Assembly: GCA_036278735.1 (NCBI GenBank)
Contig: DASUKM010000030.1
Location: 1 to 64,000, forward strand
Length of the DNA stretch: 64,000 nucleotides
Reading direction: 5' to 3'
Source of the DNA: DASUKM01 sp036278735
GTDB taxonomy: Bacteria; Acidobacteriota; Vicinamibacteria; Vicinamibacterales; 2-12-FULL-66-21
Position numbers and translations under genes: made by a program. The notes below the pieces were generated by a model. That model did not search any database. It was not told the DNA's origin and saw only the letters and a list, made by a program, of their open reading frames with translations. This document shows, piece by piece, positions 8,819-22,525 of this stretch; positions within the stretch are counted from its first letter, which is position 1, and every line of letters begins with the position of its first letter.

Positions 8819-10657
8819 GCCCGCGGCAGGGGCACCCAGCCAGGCATTCCGGAACGCCTGCTGCTCCGGCGTGAGCGTGCCGCCCGTCGATTCGATCGGC
8901 ACCGCCTCGAGCGACGGATCCGCTTCCAGCGTGACCTCGCCGTGCACGGCGATGCCGCGCCGCGTGAAGGCGATCGGGAGGCGATCGCCCGGCGCGTGCC
9001 GCCGGAGCACTTCCTGCAGTTCCGACGTCCCGCTGACGGGCGTCCCGTCCACGCTCGTCACCACGTCGTCCTGCTCGAGGCCGGCGTCGTACGCGGGGCT
9101 GCCCCACGGGACGAGCGCGTTCACCTTCTGGCCATCGAGCTGCACGGCGCCCATCCACGCCTGCCCGGCGTTGCGTTTGCGCAGCACGATGCCGGCCTTC
9201 GCCAGCAGCGTGGTGTAGTCGGCCGCCTCGCGTCCGACGATGAAGCGCTGGAAGAAGTCGTCGGCGAAGGCGCGGTCGCCGGAGACGTCGGCGATGCGGT
9301 CGCGGATGTCGGTCAGCGCATACGGGTGGGCGACGAGCCCGGGCTGCGGGCCGCCCGGCTTGCCGTACGTGCGCCACATCGCGCGCATGAAGTCGTCGAG
9401 CGTCACCCGGCCGCCGCTGCGGCCGCGCAGCGACAGATCGAGCGCGAGCGCCACGGCCGCGCCGTACGTGTAGTACGAGATGAACGTGTTGCGGAAATCG
9501 GTGCGGTCGACGGCGCGGGCCGCATCGACGAACGGCGCCATGTGGCTCATCCCCACCACCGAGTTGAACTGCCGTCCGGTGCCGTTGACGACGGCGTTGG
9601 CGAGGCGGCCGAAGCCGCTGATGGTCTGACGCGGATCGGTGAGGCCGGCGCGGGTCATGATCAGCGGGCCGTAATACTGGGTGAACCCTTCCGCGAGCCA
9701 CAGCGAATCCGTCATGTTCGCGCGTTCGAAATCGAACGGCTCGAGCCCCTGCGGACGGATGCGCTCCACGTTCCAGCAGTGGAAGAACTCGTGGGAGGCG
9801 GTGTTGAGCGCCGTCGCGAGCGAGCGTCCCGTCACGACGGTGCTGTTGCGGTGCTCCATGCCGTCGCCATTGGCCCACGGCAGGTAGTCGGCCAGGAAGG
9901 TGTAGGTGCCCGGCTCGTAGGCGGGAAACTCCCCGAACACCTGCATCGCCTGCTCGACGATTTTCTGAACGCCGGCGGCGTACGCATCGACCTGCGCGTC
10001 GGTCGCCTCGGCGTGGACCGCCGTGCGGACCGTAAACGTGCGGCCGTCCGGGTTCCTGACGGTGAACTCCCGCAGCGCATACGCACTCAACTCGGTCGGG
10101 CTGTCGAACAGGTACTGAAGGTTGGGCGCGGTGAACGTCCAGGGATCGCTCGTCGGGTACAACTGCGTCGCGGGCTTCCAGTGGGAGCCGGCCGGCGCCG
10201 AAAAGGTGATGCGGACCGGACGATCCTCGAGGCCTTTGGCCCACATCAGGATCGCCGGGAGGTTCATGTGCGCGTGGGTCACGTCGACGGCCAGGTACGT
10301 GCCGTCGATGGTGTCGCCGTAGACCTTGTACGTGAGTCTGACGGTGCCGTCGTGGCCGGCGACGTCCCACCCGTACGGATCGGGACGCGTGGCGGCGAGC
10401 GGATGGCCCGCGCCGTCGGTGGCGTGGACGTCGAAGACGTTCTTCGCGAATTCGTGGAGCGCGTAGCGGCCCGGTGACGCGCGGCTCATGACGGCGTGGA
10501 GCGGGCCGGCGGGCAGGGCGCTGAACGTCACCTGCACCTGGGCCCAGCGGTGTTCGGGCGCCGGAAAGCTCACCGAGTACACGACCGGCGTCTGGGCCCA
10601 GGCCCGTGCACTCACCACCAGCAGCAGCAGCACCGCCCATCGCAATTTCACGCGCAT
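8798..10657 (-). CDS. Secreted M61-family (glycyl aminopeptidase-like) metallopeptidase with PDZ domain
   Basis: A 619-residue exported zinc peptidase. A signal peptide (RVKLRWAVLLLLVVSARAWA) is followed by the M61 beta-sandwich domain. The catalytic motif ASHEFFHCWNVERIRP (HExxH) is near residue 287. A PDZ domain follows near residues 480-590 (VPWGSPAYDAGLEQDDVV). Length and order are normal for M61 enzymes. ATG at 10657 was chosen because GGAGGGG lies just upstream and the signal peptide starts there. The C-terminal residues and stop are coded by a dispersed hairpin. A TAAGAT box at 10680-10685 (minus) could be its -10. Confidence 0.88.
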   Translation of the reverse strand: MRVKLRWAVLLLLVVSARAWAQTPVVYSVSFPAPEHRWAQVQVTFSALPAGPLHAVMSRASPGRYALHEFAKNVFDVHATDGAGHPLAATRPDPYGWDVAGHDGTVRLTYKVYGDTIDGTYLAVDVTHAHMNLPAILMWAKGLEDRPVRITFSAPAGSHWKPATQLYPTSDPWTFTAPNLQYLFDSPTELSAYALREFTVRNPDGRTFTVRTAVHAEATDAQVDAYAAGVQKIVEQAMQVFGEFPAYEPGTYTFLADYLPWANGDGMEHRNSTVVTGRSLATALNTASHEFFHCWNVERIRPQGLEPFDFERANMTDSLWLAEGFTQYYGPLIMTRAGLTDPRQTISGFGRLANAVVNGTGRQFNSVVGMSHMAPFVDAARAVDRTDFRNTFISYYTYGAAVALALDLSLRGRSGGRVTLDDFMRAMWRTYGKPGGPQPGLVAHPYALTDIRDRIADVSGDRAFADDFFQRFIVGREAADYTTLLAKAGIVLRKRNAGQAWMGAVQLDGQKVNALVPWGSPAYDAGLEQDDVVTSVDGTPVSGTSELQEVLRRHAPGDRLPIAFTRRGIAVHGEVTLEADPSLEAVPIESTGGTLTPEQQAFRNAWLGAPAAGGQGIKP

Positions 10658-10727
10658 CGCCCCTCCGTGTGTACGAGCTATCTTACAGTGGCGGTGTGCG
10701 CGCACCTTGCGGGCGGGTTGACAACCT

Positions 10728-10743
10728 TGTGAAAAGTTTCACA
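10728..10743. promoter_or_regulatory. Perfect CRP/FNR-family operator TGTGA-N6-TCACA
   Basis: TGTGAAAAGTTTCACA is an exact match to the CRP half-sites TGTGA and TCACA with a 6-bp spacer. It lies in the divergent gap, about 126 bp before the first respiratory gene and about 70 bp before the M61 gene. TTGACA at 10718-10723 directly precedes it and could be a -35 hexamer, with weak candidates (CATCAT, CATATG) for a -10. The site would sit on top of that promoter, so a repressor role is possible, as is activation from a promoter further downstream. Confidence 0.6.
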
Positions 10744-10868
10744 TCATATGGTCCCGGTTCCCCACCGGGGCAGGCGTCCGCGACCGACCACGCCGCGACG
10801 CTTGGTTCTTCGCAAAGCCATCCGCTTCGGAGTAGGCTGTGGGGACGCGCGCGCCGGGACGAGAGACG

Positions 10869-11528
10869 ATGAGTCAGATCTTCCACCGCTCCTCAAACAT
10901 CTATTCGAAGCTGAGCATCCTCGCGATTCTGGTCTTCGGCGGGCTGGGCGCCTTCGTGGTGTTCGGCCTGAGCTGGACCGGCTACGTCACCGGCGAGGGG
11001 GTCACGCGCGATCAACCGATTCAATTCAGCCACGCGCACCACGTCGGCTCGATGGGGATCGACTGCCGCTACTGTCATACGTCGGTCGAGGAATCCTCGT
11101 TCGCCAATATTCCGCCGACCAAGACCTGCATGAACTGCCATTCGCAGATCTGGACGAACGCGGCCATTCTCGAGCCGGTGCGCGCCAGCTATCGCGACAA
11201 CAAGCCGCTCCAGTGGTGGCGCGTGCACGATTTGCCCGACTACGTCTACTTCAACCACAGCATCCACGTGAACAAAGGGGTCGGCTGCGCCACCTGCCAC
11301 GGGCAGGTCGACAACATGCCGCTCATCTATCAACAGGCCAGCCTCCAGATGCGATGGTGCCTGAACTGTCACCGGAATCCGGCGAAATACGTCCGGCCGC
11401 GCGACCAGGTGTTCAACATGAACTGGACGCCGCCGGCCGACGACCCAGGACTGGGAGCCCGGCTGGTCAAGGACTACAAGATCATGGATGTCCGGCAGCT
11501 CACGAGCTGTTCGACATGCCACCGGTAA
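10869..11528 (+). CDS. actA: Alternative complex III pentaheme cytochrome c subunit ActA
   Basis: A 219-residue membrane-anchored multiheme cytochrome. A transmembrane segment at about residues 14-36 is followed by five CxxCH sites: CRYCH, CMNCH, CATCH, CLNCH and CSTCH, the last at the C-terminus. Five hemes in the order seen in ActA, and its place before actB, make the call firm. In the family it passes electrons inside the quinol:cytochrome c oxidoreductase on the periplasmic side. ATG at 10869 begins the SQIFHRSSN sequence common at ActA N-termini. First gene of the operon. Confidence 0.93.
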   Translation: MSQIFHRSSNIYSKLSILAILVFGGLGAFVVFGLSWTGYVTGEGVTRDQPIQFSHAHHVGSMGIDCRYCHTSVEESSFANIPPTKTCMNCHSQIWTNAAILEPVRASYRDNKPLQWWRVHDLPDYVYFNHSIHVNKGVGCATCHGQVDNMPLIYQQASLQMRWCLNCHRNPAKYVRPRDQVFNMNWTPPADDPGLGARLVKDYKIMDVRQLTSCSTCHR

Positions 11529-11645
11529 CATGCTGAATTTCCTTGGGATCCCGGCTATGCCCGGCGGCCGATCTGCCGACGCGCAGCCTGCGGGAGCCCT
11601 GTGGCCGATGCTGAGCGGTCCCCAGCTGAAACGCTGAAGACAGAC

Positions 11646-14725
<3,080 letters not shown>

Positions 14726-14726
<1 letters not shown>

Positions 14727-16105
14727 TGGATCCCAAACCCGCGACCTACGAGCCGGCGCCGCTGATCGCGCCGGGGCACACTTTCGGCTCCGTCACCGAC
14801 AAGATCTCCGCCGTCGTGTTGTCGGGCCGGCAGCCGGCCGGCTGGTTCGTCGGCATGATCATCGGCTTCCTCATCACGATGATGCTGATGTTCGCGGTCA
14901 CCTGGCTGCTCCTCAAGGGCGTCGGGATCTGGGGCGTGAACATCCCCGTCGGCTGGGGCTTCGCGATCGTCAACTTCGTGTGGTGGATCGGCATCGGCCA
15001 CGCCGGGACGCTGATTTCGGCGATTCTGCTGCTCCTCAAGCAGGGCTGGCGCACGTCGATCAACCGTTTCGCGGAGGCGATGACGCTCTTCGCGGTCATG
15101 TGCGCCGGCATGTTCCCGCTGCTCCACACCGGCCGGCCCTGGCTCGCCGCCTACTGGCTGTTCCCGTATCCGAGCAGCATGTCCATCTGGCCGCAGTTCC
15201 GCAGCCCGCTGATCTGGGACGTGTTCGCGGTCTCGACGTACTTCACGGTGTCGCTGATCTTCTGGTACGTCGGGCTCATCCCCGACCTCGCGACGATCCG
15301 CGACAAGACGAAGCATCGCGGGCTGCAGGTGATCTACGGGATGCTGTCGCTCGGCTGGCGCGGGTCGGTGAAGCACTGGGAGCGGTACGAGCAGGCGTAC
15401 CTGCTGCTCGCGGGGCTCGCGACGCCGCTCGTGCTGTCGGTGCACACGGTCGTGAGCTTCGACTTCGCGATCGGGATCGTCCCCGGCTGGCACACGACGA
15501 TTTTCCCCCCCTACTTCGTCGCCGGCGCGATCTACGACGGGTTCGCGATGGTGCTCACGCTGGCGATCCCGCTGCGCGCGATGTACCACATGGAAGATCT
15601 GATCACGCTCCGGCACCTCGAGAACATGGCGAAGGTCACGCTGGTCACGGGCCTGATCGTCGCCTACGGGTACTCGAGCGAGGCGTTCTTCGGCTTCTAC
15701 AGCGCGGACAAGTACGAAGGCTTCATGGTCTGGAACCGGATGACCGGCCCGTACTGGTACGTGTACTGGACGCTGATCTTCTGCAACATCATCACCCCGC
15801 AGTGGCTGTGGTTCCGGCGCGTCCGGACGACCCCCTGGCTGCTCTTCTGCGTCGCGATGGTGGTCAACGTCGGCATGTGGCTCGAACGCTTCGTCATCGT
15901 CGTCACGAGCCTGCACCGCGACTTCATGCCGTCGATGTGGGGCATGTATCACGGGACCGTGTGGGACTGGATGACGTTCATCGGCACGCTGGGCTTCTTC
16001 CTGACGGCGTTCTTCCTGTTCGTCCGCGTGCTGCCGATGATCTCGATTTTCGAAGTACGGACGCTCGTGCCCGAGGCAAAGCTGGTAGAGGCGGAGGGGC
16101 ACTGA
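14726..16105 (+). CDS. actC: Alternative complex III NrfD/PsrC-like quinol-binding subunit ActC
   Basis: A 459-residue integral membrane protein with about ten transmembrane segments, of the polysulfide reductase NrfD family. The first segment begins near residue 38 (GWFVGMIIGFLITMML) and the pattern WWIGIGHAGTLISAI follows, typical of ActC. In the complex it holds a quinol site and is proposed to take part in proton handling. The ATG shares one base with the actB stop (TGATG), so translation is coupled. Confidence 0.92.
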
Positions 16106-16638
16106 TGGCCAACGAGATTTTCGGGATTCTCGCGGAGTTCGACAACCCGAACGGGCTGCTCCAGGCCGCGCAGAAGGCGCACGCGGCCGGGTATCGGGAC
16201 CTCGACGCGTTCACCCCCTATCCGATCGAGGAACTGGCCATCGCGATTGGCTTCCACGACCGCCGGCTGTCGAAGATCGTGCTCGGCGGCGGCCTGACGG
16301 GGCTGCTGACCGGCTACGGGCTCCAGTACTGGGTGCACGCGATGACGTATCCGACCAACATCGCGGGGAAGCCGCTCAACAGCTGGCCGCAGTTCATCCC
16401 GGTGACCTTCGAGCTGACGATCCTGTTTGCCGCCATTTCGGCGGTGATCGGGATGATTGCGCTCAACGGCCTGCCGCATCCCTACCACCCGGTGTTCAAC
16501 GTGCCGCGCTTCGCGCTGGCCAGCCGGGACCATTTCTTCCTGCTCGTCGAGGCGACCGACCCCAAGTTCGACCGCCATCACACGCGGGAGTTCCTGAAGG
16601 AGCTCAATGCGAGCGAAGTCAACGATGTCGAGCCGTAG
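16105..16638 (+). CDS. actD: Alternative complex III subunit ActD (DUF3341)
   Basis: A 177-residue protein of the DUF3341 family. The N-terminal alpha/beta region (FGILAEFDNPNGLLQAA, DAFTPYPIEEL) is followed by two transmembrane segments near residues 60-80 and 103-123, then a short soluble tail. This order is that of ActD, which packs against ActC. The start codon overlaps the actC stop by one base. Confidence 0.9.
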   Translation: MANEIFGILAEFDNPNGLLQAAQKAHAAGYRDLDAFTPYPIEELAIAIGFHDRRLSKIVLGGGLTGLLTGYGLQYWVHAMTYPTNIAGKPLNSWPQFIPVTFELTILFAAISAVIGMIALNGLPHPYHPVFNVPRFALASRDHFFLLVEATDPKFDRHHTREFLKELNASEVNDVEP

Positions 16639-17212
16639 CGGCCTGCTCGCGGCGGCGTGCGGGCTCCTGCTGCTGGTCGGGTGCCGGCAGGACATGCACA
16701 ATCAGCCGAAGTACATCCCGTTGCGCGACAGCGACTTCTTCGCCGACGGGTCCAGCGCCCGGCCGCTCGTGGAAGACACGGTCGCGCGCGGCACGCTGCA
16801 CGACGATGGCGGGTTCTACACGGGCAAGGTCGGCGGCACGCTCGTCGACACCCTGCCGTTTCCGGCCACGAAAGAAGTGCTCGACCGCGGCCAGCAGCGG
16901 TTCAACATCTATTGTTCCCCCTGCCACGGCAAGGAGGGGACGGCCAACGGCATGGTCGTGCAGCGCGGCTACAAGCAGCCGCCGTCGTATCACATCGACC
17001 GGCTGCGGAACGCGCCCATCGGCCATTTCTTCGACGTGATGACGAACGGCTTCGGGGCGATGCCCGACTACCGGGCGCAGATTGCGCCGCGCGATCGCTG
17101 GGCGATTGCGGCCTACATCCGTGTGCTCCAGTTGAGCCAGAACGTTCCCGTGTCGACCCTGTCCGCGCAAGAGCGCCAGCAGCTCGGACAGTCGACGGCG
17201 GAGAAGCACTAA
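16607..17212 (+). CDS. actE: Alternative complex III monoheme lipoprotein cytochrome c ActE
   Basis: A 201-residue lipoprotein. The signal ends in LLLLVGC, a lipobox whose cysteine would be lipidated. One heme site, CSPCH, lies near residue 104, in the fold typical of ActE with a late Met ligand (GFGAMPDY). It is the periplasmic electron exit of the complex. ATG at 16607 is supported by AAGGAG about 5 nt upstream, giving a 32-nt overlap with actD; an ATG at 16625 also exists. Confidence 0.9.
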   Translation: MRAKSTMSSRSGLLAAACGLLLLVGCRQDMHNQPKYIPLRDSDFFADGSSARPLVEDTVARGTLHDDGGFYTGKVGGTLVDTLPFPATKEVLDRGQQRFNIYCSPCHGKEGTANGMVVQRGYKQPPSYHIDRLRNAPIGHFFDVMTNGFGAMPDYRAQIAPRDRWAIAAYIRVLQLSQNVPVSTLSAQERQQLGQSTAEKH

Positions 17213-17218
17213 TCTGTG

Positions 17219-18421
17219 ATGGATACATCTGTTCTGACCACCGATCGCGCCGTGTTCGAGCGGCTGGGCCGTCAGGGGCTCATCATCGGGATCGTCTGCC
17301 TGATCGCGGGGGCCGTCGGCGGGTTCTTCAGCCCCGACCAGTTCCTGCCCGCCTGGCTGATCGGCTACATGTTCTGCCTCGGGCTCTCGATGGGCTGTCT
17401 GGCGATGCTGATGATCCAGCACATGTCGGGCGGCCAATGGGGGCTGATCGCGCGGCGCATTTTCGAGGCCGGGAGCCGCGTGCTGCCCTACTGCCTGCTG
17501 CTCTTCATCCCGCTGGCGCTCACGCTGCCGCACCTGTATTTGTGGGCGCGGCCGGAGGCGGTGGCGGCCGACCACGTGCTCCAGCTCAAGGCGCCGTACC
17601 TGAACGTGCCGTTCGCGCTGATCCGCGCGGCGATCTACTACATCGTCTGGCTCGGGTGCATGTATTACCTGAACCAGTGGTCGTCGGGACAGGATCGCGG
17701 CGAGGTCGCGATCACGGCGGCCGACACGCGGCGGTTCCGGGTCGTCAGCGCGCCCGGCCTGATCCTCTACGTCGTGCTGATGACGTTCGCGTCGATCGAC
17801 TGGATCATGTCGCTCGAGCCGCACTGGTACTCGACGGTGTTCGGCTTCATCATGGTCTGCGGCCAGGGGCTCGGCGCGCTGGCGCTGGCGGCGGCGGTGC
17901 TCGCGATGCTCGCGCCGCACGAGCCGATGAAGACCTACCTGCGGCCGACCGCCATCCACGACATCGGCAAGCTGACGCTGGCGTTCGTGATGCTGTGGGC
18001 CTACATGGCCTTCTCGCAGTTCCTGATCATCTGGGCGGGCAACCTGCCGGAAGAAATTCCGTACTACCTGCTCCGGATGCGGAGCGGCTGGCAGTACGTG
18101 AGCATCCTGATCATCGTGGGCCATTTCGCGCTGCCGTTCTCGCTGCTGCTCTCGCGCGATCTGAAGCGGCATCCGCACCTGCTCGCGCGCGTGGCGCTGT
18201 TCATCCTCGCGATGCGGCTGGTCGATCTGATCTGGATGATCGCGCCGAATTTCAACCAGAGCGGGTTCCCGGTACACTGGCTGGACGTCGTCGTTCCGCT
18301 CGGCCTGGTGGGGATCTGGGTGTACCTCTTCAGCGGGCAGCTCGCGAAATGGCCGCTGGTGCCGTTCAACGACCCGTACTGGAAGGAGAACTTCGTCCAT
18401 GGCGAGCACGCCGCCCACTGA
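17219..18421 (+). CDS. actF: Alternative complex III membrane subunit ActF
   Basis: A 400-residue polytopic membrane protein with about ten transmembrane segments, the second NrfD-like subunit of the complex. Typical stretches are the early GFFSPDQFLPAWLIGYM and TFASIDWIMSLEPHWYST in the middle. It starts 7 nt after actE. ATG at 17219 is taken; the GTG three bases earlier (17216) is equally possible. ActF mirrors ActC and lacks a confirmed quinone site in known structures. Confidence 0.9.
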   Translation: MDTSVLTTDRAVFERLGRQGLIIGIVCLIAGAVGGFFSPDQFLPAWLIGYMFCLGLSMGCLAMLMIQHMSGGQWGLIARRIFEAGSRVLPYCLLLFIPLALTLPHLYLWARPEAVAADHVLQLKAPYLNVPFALIRAAIYYIVWLGCMYYLNQWSSGQDRGEVAITAADTRRFRVVSAPGLILYVVLMTFASIDWIMSLEPHWYSTVFGFIMVCGQGLGALALAAAVLAMLAPHEPMKTYLRPTAIHDIGKLTLAFVMLWAYMAFSQFLIIWAGNLPEEIPYYLLRMRSGWQYVSILIIVGHFALPFSLLLSRDLKRHPHLLARVALFILAMRLVDLIWMIAPNFNQSGFPVHWLDVVVPLGLVGIWVYLFSGQLAKWPLVPFNDPYWKENFVHGEHAAH

Positions 18422-18977
18422 GTCCCGCCGCGGGCACGGTCGACTCGACAACCCGACGGTCGGGCACGAGACGAGCGACATCAACGTCCGGGCGGTCATC
18501 TGGTTCGTCGCGTCGCTCGTGACGGTGGCGGTCGTCGTCCAGGTGGTGGTCTGGCTGATGATGGGTCTGTTCGCGAAGGAAGAGGCGAGAAACGATCCGT
18601 ACGTGTCGCCGCTGGCCGCGCCGGCGGGGCAACTGCCCCCCGAGCCGCGGCTGCAGACGGTGCCGCATCAGGATCTGCGCACCTTCGTGGCCTCGGAGGA
18701 CCTGGAGCTGTCGACCTACGGCTGGGTGGATCAGAAGGCTGGCATCGTGCACATCCCGGTCGAGCGCGCCAAGGCGTTGATCCTTCAACAAGGGATTCCG
18801 GCGCGTGCGGGCACGCCGAATCCGGCCGAAGGGACCCACGTCGCGTCGAGCGGCGAGTCGAGCGGCGCGCGCAACATTCCGGCCGGCGGACCCGATGAGT
18901 CGACGCCCGGCGCCGTCGGGGCGCCGCCGATCGCGGTGCCGTCGAACGCCAAGGCGGGTGGCAAGGGGGGCGCGTAG
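18399..18977 (+). CDS. Unknown single-pass membrane protein in the ACIII-caa3 operon
   Basis: A 192-residue protein with one transmembrane segment at about residues 31-55 (AVIWFVASLVTVAVVVQVVV). A soluble part follows with the ordered stretch STYGWVDQKAGIVHIPVERA, then a low-complexity tail rich in Gly, Ala and Ser. AAGGAG lies 13 nt before the ATG, and the start overlaps the end of actF by 23 nt, so it is translated with the complex. I know of similar proteins at this place in related operons but not their function. A small accessory subunit linking complex III and oxidase is a guess from context. Confidence 0.75.
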   Translation: MASTPPTESRRGHGRLDNPTVGHETSDINVRAVIWFVASLVTVAVVVQVVVWLMMGLFAKEEARNDPYVSPLAAPAGQLPPEPRLQTVPHQDLRTFVASEDLELSTYGWVDQKAGIVHIPVERAKALILQQGIPARAGTPNPAEGTHVASSGESSGARNIPAGGPDESTPGAVGAPPIAVPSNAKAGGKGGA

Positions 18978-19026
18978 CCGTCCCCGGCGCGTTGGTGAAT
19001 TCGGGGGGAAGTCAGGAGACCGTTTT

Positions 19027-19887
19027 ATGTGTTCGAAGACCACGGTGGCGGCACTTCTCGCCTCCGTGTGGCTCGTGGCCGGCAGCGCGTTCGCGCAGCA
19101 GGAGCTGCCCCCGCCGCCGGAGTCGTCGCCCGTCTCGAAGACGCCGGCGATCCTGCAGAACGTCGGGATCGACCAGCGGATCGGCAATCAGGTGCCGCTC
19201 GATCTGACGTTCATGGATGAAAACGCTCACGAGGTCCGGCTCGGGTCCTTTTTCGGCAAACGGCCGGTCGTGCTCGTGCTGGCGTATTACGACTGTCCGA
19301 TGCTCTGCACGCAGGTGCTCAACGGGACGGTCGGGGCGCTCCGGACGCTGTCGTTCGAGCCGGGGCGGGATTACGAGTTCGTCGTGGTGAGCATCGATCC
19401 GCGGGAGACGCCGCGGCTCGCGTGGGACAAGAAGGCGACGTACGTGAGGAGTTTCGGACGCTCGGACGCGCAGGCGGGGTTCCACTTCCTGACCGGGAAG
19501 GACGAGAACATCCATGCGCTCGCGAGCGCCGTCGGGTTCCGGTACAAGTACGACAAGGAGATCGACCAGTACGCCCACGCGGCGGGGTTCGAGGTGCTGA
19601 CCCCGCGCGGCCTCGTGTCGCAGTACTTCTACGGGATCGATTTCGCGCCACGGGACCTGCGGTTCGCGTTGATTCAGTCGTCGGGTAACAAGCTCGGATC
19701 GGTGGTGGATCAGGTGATCCTGCTGTGCTACCACTACGACCCGGCCACGGGGAAGTACGGCGCCCGCATCATCGACGCCGTCCGCATCGGCGGCATCGCG
19801 GTGCTCCTGGCGCTGGTCGGATTCATCGTCATCAGCCTGCGGCGCGAACGCGCGGCGCAGGCGCATCACATCGAAAACCGTATCTAG
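19027..19887 (+). CDS. sco: SCO1/SenC-type copper chaperone
   Basis: A 286-residue exported thioredoxin-fold protein. A signal peptide ends near VAGSAFAQ. The copper motif CPMLC (CxxxC) is near residue 95, with the distal histidine in YAHAAGFEV near residue 186. An extra transmembrane segment at the C-terminus (IGGIAVLLALVGFIVISL) anchors it. SCO proteins deliver copper to the CuA site of subunit II, the very next gene. AGGAGA precedes ATG 19027 by about 9 nt; the longer frame upstream lacks homology. Confidence 0.92.
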   Translation: MCSKTTVAALLASVWLVAGSAFAQQELPPPPESSPVSKTPAILQNVGIDQRIGNQVPLDLTFMDENAHEVRLGSFFGKRPVVLVLAYYDCPMLCTQVLNGTVGALRTLSFEPGRDYEFVVVSIDPRETPRLAWDKKATYVRSFGRSDAQAGFHFLTGKDENIHALASAVGFRYKYDKEIDQYAHAAGFEVLTPRGLVSQYFYGIDFAPRDLRFALIQSSGNKLGSVVDQVILLCYHYDPATGKYGARIIDAVRIGGIAVLLALVGFIVISLRRERAAQAHHIENRI

Positions 19888-19890
19888 ACG

Positions 19891-20904
19891 ATGTTGGAAA
19901 ATCTCCTCGCTCCGGACGCGGCGTCCGCACAGGCGGTCCAGGTCGACGCGGCTTTCTATTTCCTCGTCGCGGTCTCCGCCGTCTTCGCGATTCTGATCGC
20001 GGTGCTGGTGATCGTCTTCGCGGTGAAGTTCCACCGCAAGCGGCCCGACGAGGTCGGCGCGCCGATTCACGGCTCGCTCCCGCTGGAGCTGCTCTGGTCG
20101 CTCATCCCCTTCGGCATCATGCTCGTGATGTTCGTCTGGGGCGCCTGGCTCTTCTTCCACCTGACGCGGCCGCCCAAGGGTTCGATGGAGGTCTACGTCG
20201 TCGGCAAGCAGTGGATGTGGAAGATCGAGCACATGGGCGGACAGCGCGAAATCAACGAGCTGCACGTGCCCGTCGGCCGGCCGGTGAAGCTGATCATGGG
20301 CTCCGAAGACGTCATCCACGACTTCTTCATCCCCGCGTTCCGCGTGAAGGCGGACGTGATCCCCGGCCGCTACAACACGATGTGGTTCACCGCCATCAAG
20401 CCGGGGCGCTACCACATCTTCTGTTCGCAGTACTGCGGCACGAAGCACTCGGCCATGATCGGATGGGTCACGGCGATGTCTCCCGCCGACTACCAGGCGT
20501 GGCTGACCGGCAAGAGCGGCGGCGGCACGCTCGTCCAGTCGGGCGAGAAGCTGTTCCAGGATCTCTCCTGCAGCACGTGCCACACCGAGGCGAGCAGCGG
20601 ACGCGGCCCCGTGCTGCACGGCTTGTACGGCAAACAGGTGACGCTCGCGACCGGAGAGAAAATCGCCTTCGACGACGCGTACATCCGGGAGTCGATCCTG
20701 AATCCGCAGGCGAAGGTCGTGGCCGGCTTCCAGCCGATCATGCCGACCTTCCAGGGACTCGTGAGCGAAGAGCAGCTCCTGCAGCTGATCGCCTACGTGA
20801 AGTCGCTGGGCACCACCCAGGCGGACACGGGCGCGGCGGCGGGGGCTCCGGGCTCGTCCTCCTCGGCGGCGGCGCCGGCGGGCACGAAAAAGTCGGGTAT
20901 GTAG
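19891..20904 (+). CDS. coxB: caa3-type cytochrome c oxidase subunit II with fused cytochrome c
   Basis: A 337-residue subunit II. Two transmembrane helices (about 26-46 and 68-92) are followed by a cupredoxin domain. The CuA ligands are visible: HDFF, then CSQYCGTKHSAMIG (C-x3-C-x3-H-x2-M). A fused monoheme cytochrome c follows with CSTCH near residue 228 and a Met in PIMPTF. The fused heme defines a caa3-type oxidase, which can take electrons straight from complex III. It starts 3 nt after sco. Confidence 0.95.
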   Translation: MLENLLAPDAASAQAVQVDAAFYFLVAVSAVFAILIAVLVIVFAVKFHRKRPDEVGAPIHGSLPLELLWSLIPFGIMLVMFVWGAWLFFHLTRPPKGSMEVYVVGKQWMWKIEHMGGQREINELHVPVGRPVKLIMGSEDVIHDFFIPAFRVKADVIPGRYNTMWFTAIKPGRYHIFCSQYCGTKHSAMIGWVTAMSPADYQAWLTGKSGGGTLVQSGEKLFQDLSCSTCHTEASSGRGPVLHGLYGKQVTLATGEKIAFDDAYIRESILNPQAKVVAGFQPIMPTFQGLVSEEQLLQLIAYVKSLGTTQADTGAAAGAPGSSSSAAAPAGTKKSGM

Positions 20905-20908
20905 CCAT

Positions 20909-22517
<1,609 letters not shown>

Positions 22518-22525
<8 letters not shown>

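Noticed and set aside
10741..10749. A confident -10 box for the respiratory operon
   Set aside because: CATCAT and CATATG are at poor spacing (18-21 bp) from TTGACA, so the transcription start is left open.
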